DNA from: Acidobacteriota bacterium
GTDB taxonomy: Bacteria > Acidobacteriota > Blastocatellia > Pyrinomonadales > Pyrinomonadaceae
Direction: 5' to 3'
Assembly (NCBI GenBank): GCA_029777145.1
Contig: JAKOSS010000829.1
Span: 1-14,807 of the forward strand
DNA: 14,807 bases
Every line of letters begins with the position of its first letter. The first letter of the stretch is position 1. Position numbers and translations under genes: made by a program. Shown here piece by piece: positions 14,121 to 14,807 of the stretch. The notes under the pieces are model-generated. The model was not told the origin of the DNA and searched no databases. It worked only from the letters and a program-made list of their open reading frames with translations.

Positions 14121-14471
14121 ATGATTCGTAAATTGGCTTTCAAACTTTTCGTGGTGGCAATGGTCGCGACGATGGCGGCATCGGATTCAATGGCACAGTC
14201 GCGCATTCGTTTCGCGCGCGGCAGAAGTTCGGCAACCGTGACCGGAACGCTGGCGGCCGGCGCGACACGCGGATTCGTTCTCGGCGCCCGTCGCGGACAA
14301 ACCTTGAGTGCGGTTCTGAGTTGCGGCAACGGTCGGTGCGACTTTACGCAAGGTGATCTGCACGACACGCAGTATTCGCATTACGTCGAGAGCAACGGCG
14401 ACGTTTACATCAGTATCGACAATCACGGCAACCGTGCGACCAGTTTCACGATGACCGTCTCCATCCAGTGA
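14121..14471 (+). CDS. Small secreted protein, PPC-like beta-sandwich (inferred)
   Basis: A 116-residue protein with a signal peptide (basic MIRKLAFK, hydrophobic core about 9-20, likely cut after SMA25). The mature part has the strand pattern of bacterial pre-peptidase C-terminal (PPC-like) domains: SATVTGTLAAGATRGFVLGA, then RRGQTLSAVLS, and at the end GDVYISIDNHGNRATSFTMT. Such domains are usually accessory parts of secreted enzymes; here it is alone. Cys68 and Cys73 may form a disulfide. A strong ribosome site, AGGAGG (14111-14116), precedes ATG at 14121. It lies behind the efflux cluster but has a possible terminator before it and a clear one after it, so it is probably its own unit. The fold is judged by eye only and the function is unknown. 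Confidence 0.75.
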   Translation: MIRKLAFKLFVVAMVATMAASDSMAQSRIRFARGRSSATVTGTLAAGATRGFVLGARRGQTLSAVLSCGNGRCDFTQGDLHDTQYSHYVESNGDVYISIDNHGNRATSFTMTVSIQ

Positions 14472-14600
14472 TATTGTATTTCGGATGTGTGATTTCTGAT
14501 TTCTGATTGGGGCCCGGATCGATTTCCGGGCCTTTCTGTTCGTTAATCTGACGATAGCAATCCGCAATCACAAATCCGCAATCCCAATTCGCAAGCCGTC
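14472..14600. repeat. Word-repeat block around the terminator, oppositely oriented halves
   Basis: On the left the plus strand reads GGATGTGTGATTTCTGATTTCTGATTGGGG. On the right the same style of words lies on the other strand (reverse complement reads GAATTGGGATTGCGGATTTGTGATTGCGG), with a terminator in between. The right half runs into the coding end and stop of the minus-strand MBL gene. Confidence 0.6.
14510..14540 (+). terminator. Intrinsic terminator of the small secreted protein gene
   Basis: GGCCCGG (14511-14517), 8-base loop, CCGGGCC (14526-14532), followed by TTTCTGTT. A G-T pair extends the stem outward. It lies 39 bases after the stop at 14471. The T-run is on the plus-strand side only. 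Confidence 0.85.
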
Positions 14601-14807
14601 CTTCGCCTCGATCAGTTCCATTCCCGCAATTTCTTCAAAATTCACGTCGTCCCATTCCGGATAGAAATGGGTCAGCATCGCCCGTTTCGGTTTCGCGTGC
14701 CGGACGAGATATTCGACCTCCGCAAGCTCGAGGTGCGAGTCGACCGGTTTGTTCTTGATGAATGAGCACTCGACGATCAGCAGATCCGTATCCTTCGCGA
14801 ACGTCGC
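14568..14807 (-). CDS. MBL-fold metallohydrolase (RNase Z-like), C-terminal end, cut by the window edge
   Basis: 79 residues plus stop are visible; the N-terminal part with the HxHxDH motif is beyond the right edge. The visible part has the C-terminal half of a metallo-beta-lactamase fold of the RNase Z/PhnP/arylsulfatase-like group: TDLLIVECSF (about 7-16), SHLELAEVEYLVRHAKPKR and AMLTHFYPEW, whose histidine is a usual metal ligand. The family hydrolyses phosphodiesters or other esters, so the substrate is open. The last codons (RIGIADL and TGA) are written in the GGATT words of the neighbouring intergenic repeat, so the repeat probably formed or moved the stop. It converges on the secreted protein gene. 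Confidence 0.85.
   Translation of the reverse strand, partial: ATFAKDTDLLIVECSFIKNKPVDSHLELAEVEYLVRHAKPKRAMLTHFYPEWDDVNFEEIAGMELIEAKDGLRIGIADL

Overview
The window is a GC-rich bacterial chromosome segment with dense, mostly ordinary coding sequence. Two traits suggest an Acidobacteriota-like genome, possibly Blastocatellia/Pyrinomonadaceae: the codon style (many TCG, ATC and GAT codons) and intergenic gaps packed with short word-like repeats (TTGAAT, GGGATT, GATGAAGG). This placement is inference; the window holds no rRNA or other phylogenetic marker beyond a partial lepA.

Left part (1-4777): the N-terminal part of lepA (elongation factor 4) runs off the left edge on the minus strand. It is divergent from a nickel/cobalt-type membrane transporter with a His-rich loop (899-1639). 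A secreted protein of unknown function with a BamE/SmpA-like motif follows (1830-2312). It converges on sppA (67K-type signal peptide peptidase, minus strand). Upstream of sppA lies a small DUF883/YqjD-like membrane-anchored protein with its own intrinsic terminator. The convergent gap holds a nested hairpin and a perfect 16-bp inverted repeat built from TTGAAT words.

Middle gap (4778-5336): about 560 bases without a convincing gene. It has several hairpins, a TTGACA -35 box and a near-perfect 18-bp palindrome (TetR-type operator) just before the tetR gene.

Right part (5337-14032): one long plus-strand cluster for a tripartite efflux pump. The order is TetR regulator, HlyD-type lipoprotein adaptor, RND inner-membrane pump (proton-relay residues D400, D401, K939), ICMT-like membrane methyltransferase, SRPBCC-fold protein, unknown four-helix membrane protein, TolC-type outer-membrane channel. 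Adaptor, pump and channel would form the trans-envelope conduit, with TetR probably acting on the palindrome. The methyltransferase, SRPBCC and membrane-protein trio between pump and channel is unusual and is the most interesting gene-level feature.

Right end: a small secreted protein resembling PPC-type beta-sandwich domains, closed by a clear intrinsic terminator, then the C-terminal end of an MBL-fold metallohydrolase on the minus strand.

The most striking non-coding signal is the repeat vocabulary. It fills most gaps of the pump cluster and both gaps between converging genes, often forms hairpins, and in three places supplies or touches a start or stop codon of a neighbouring gene.
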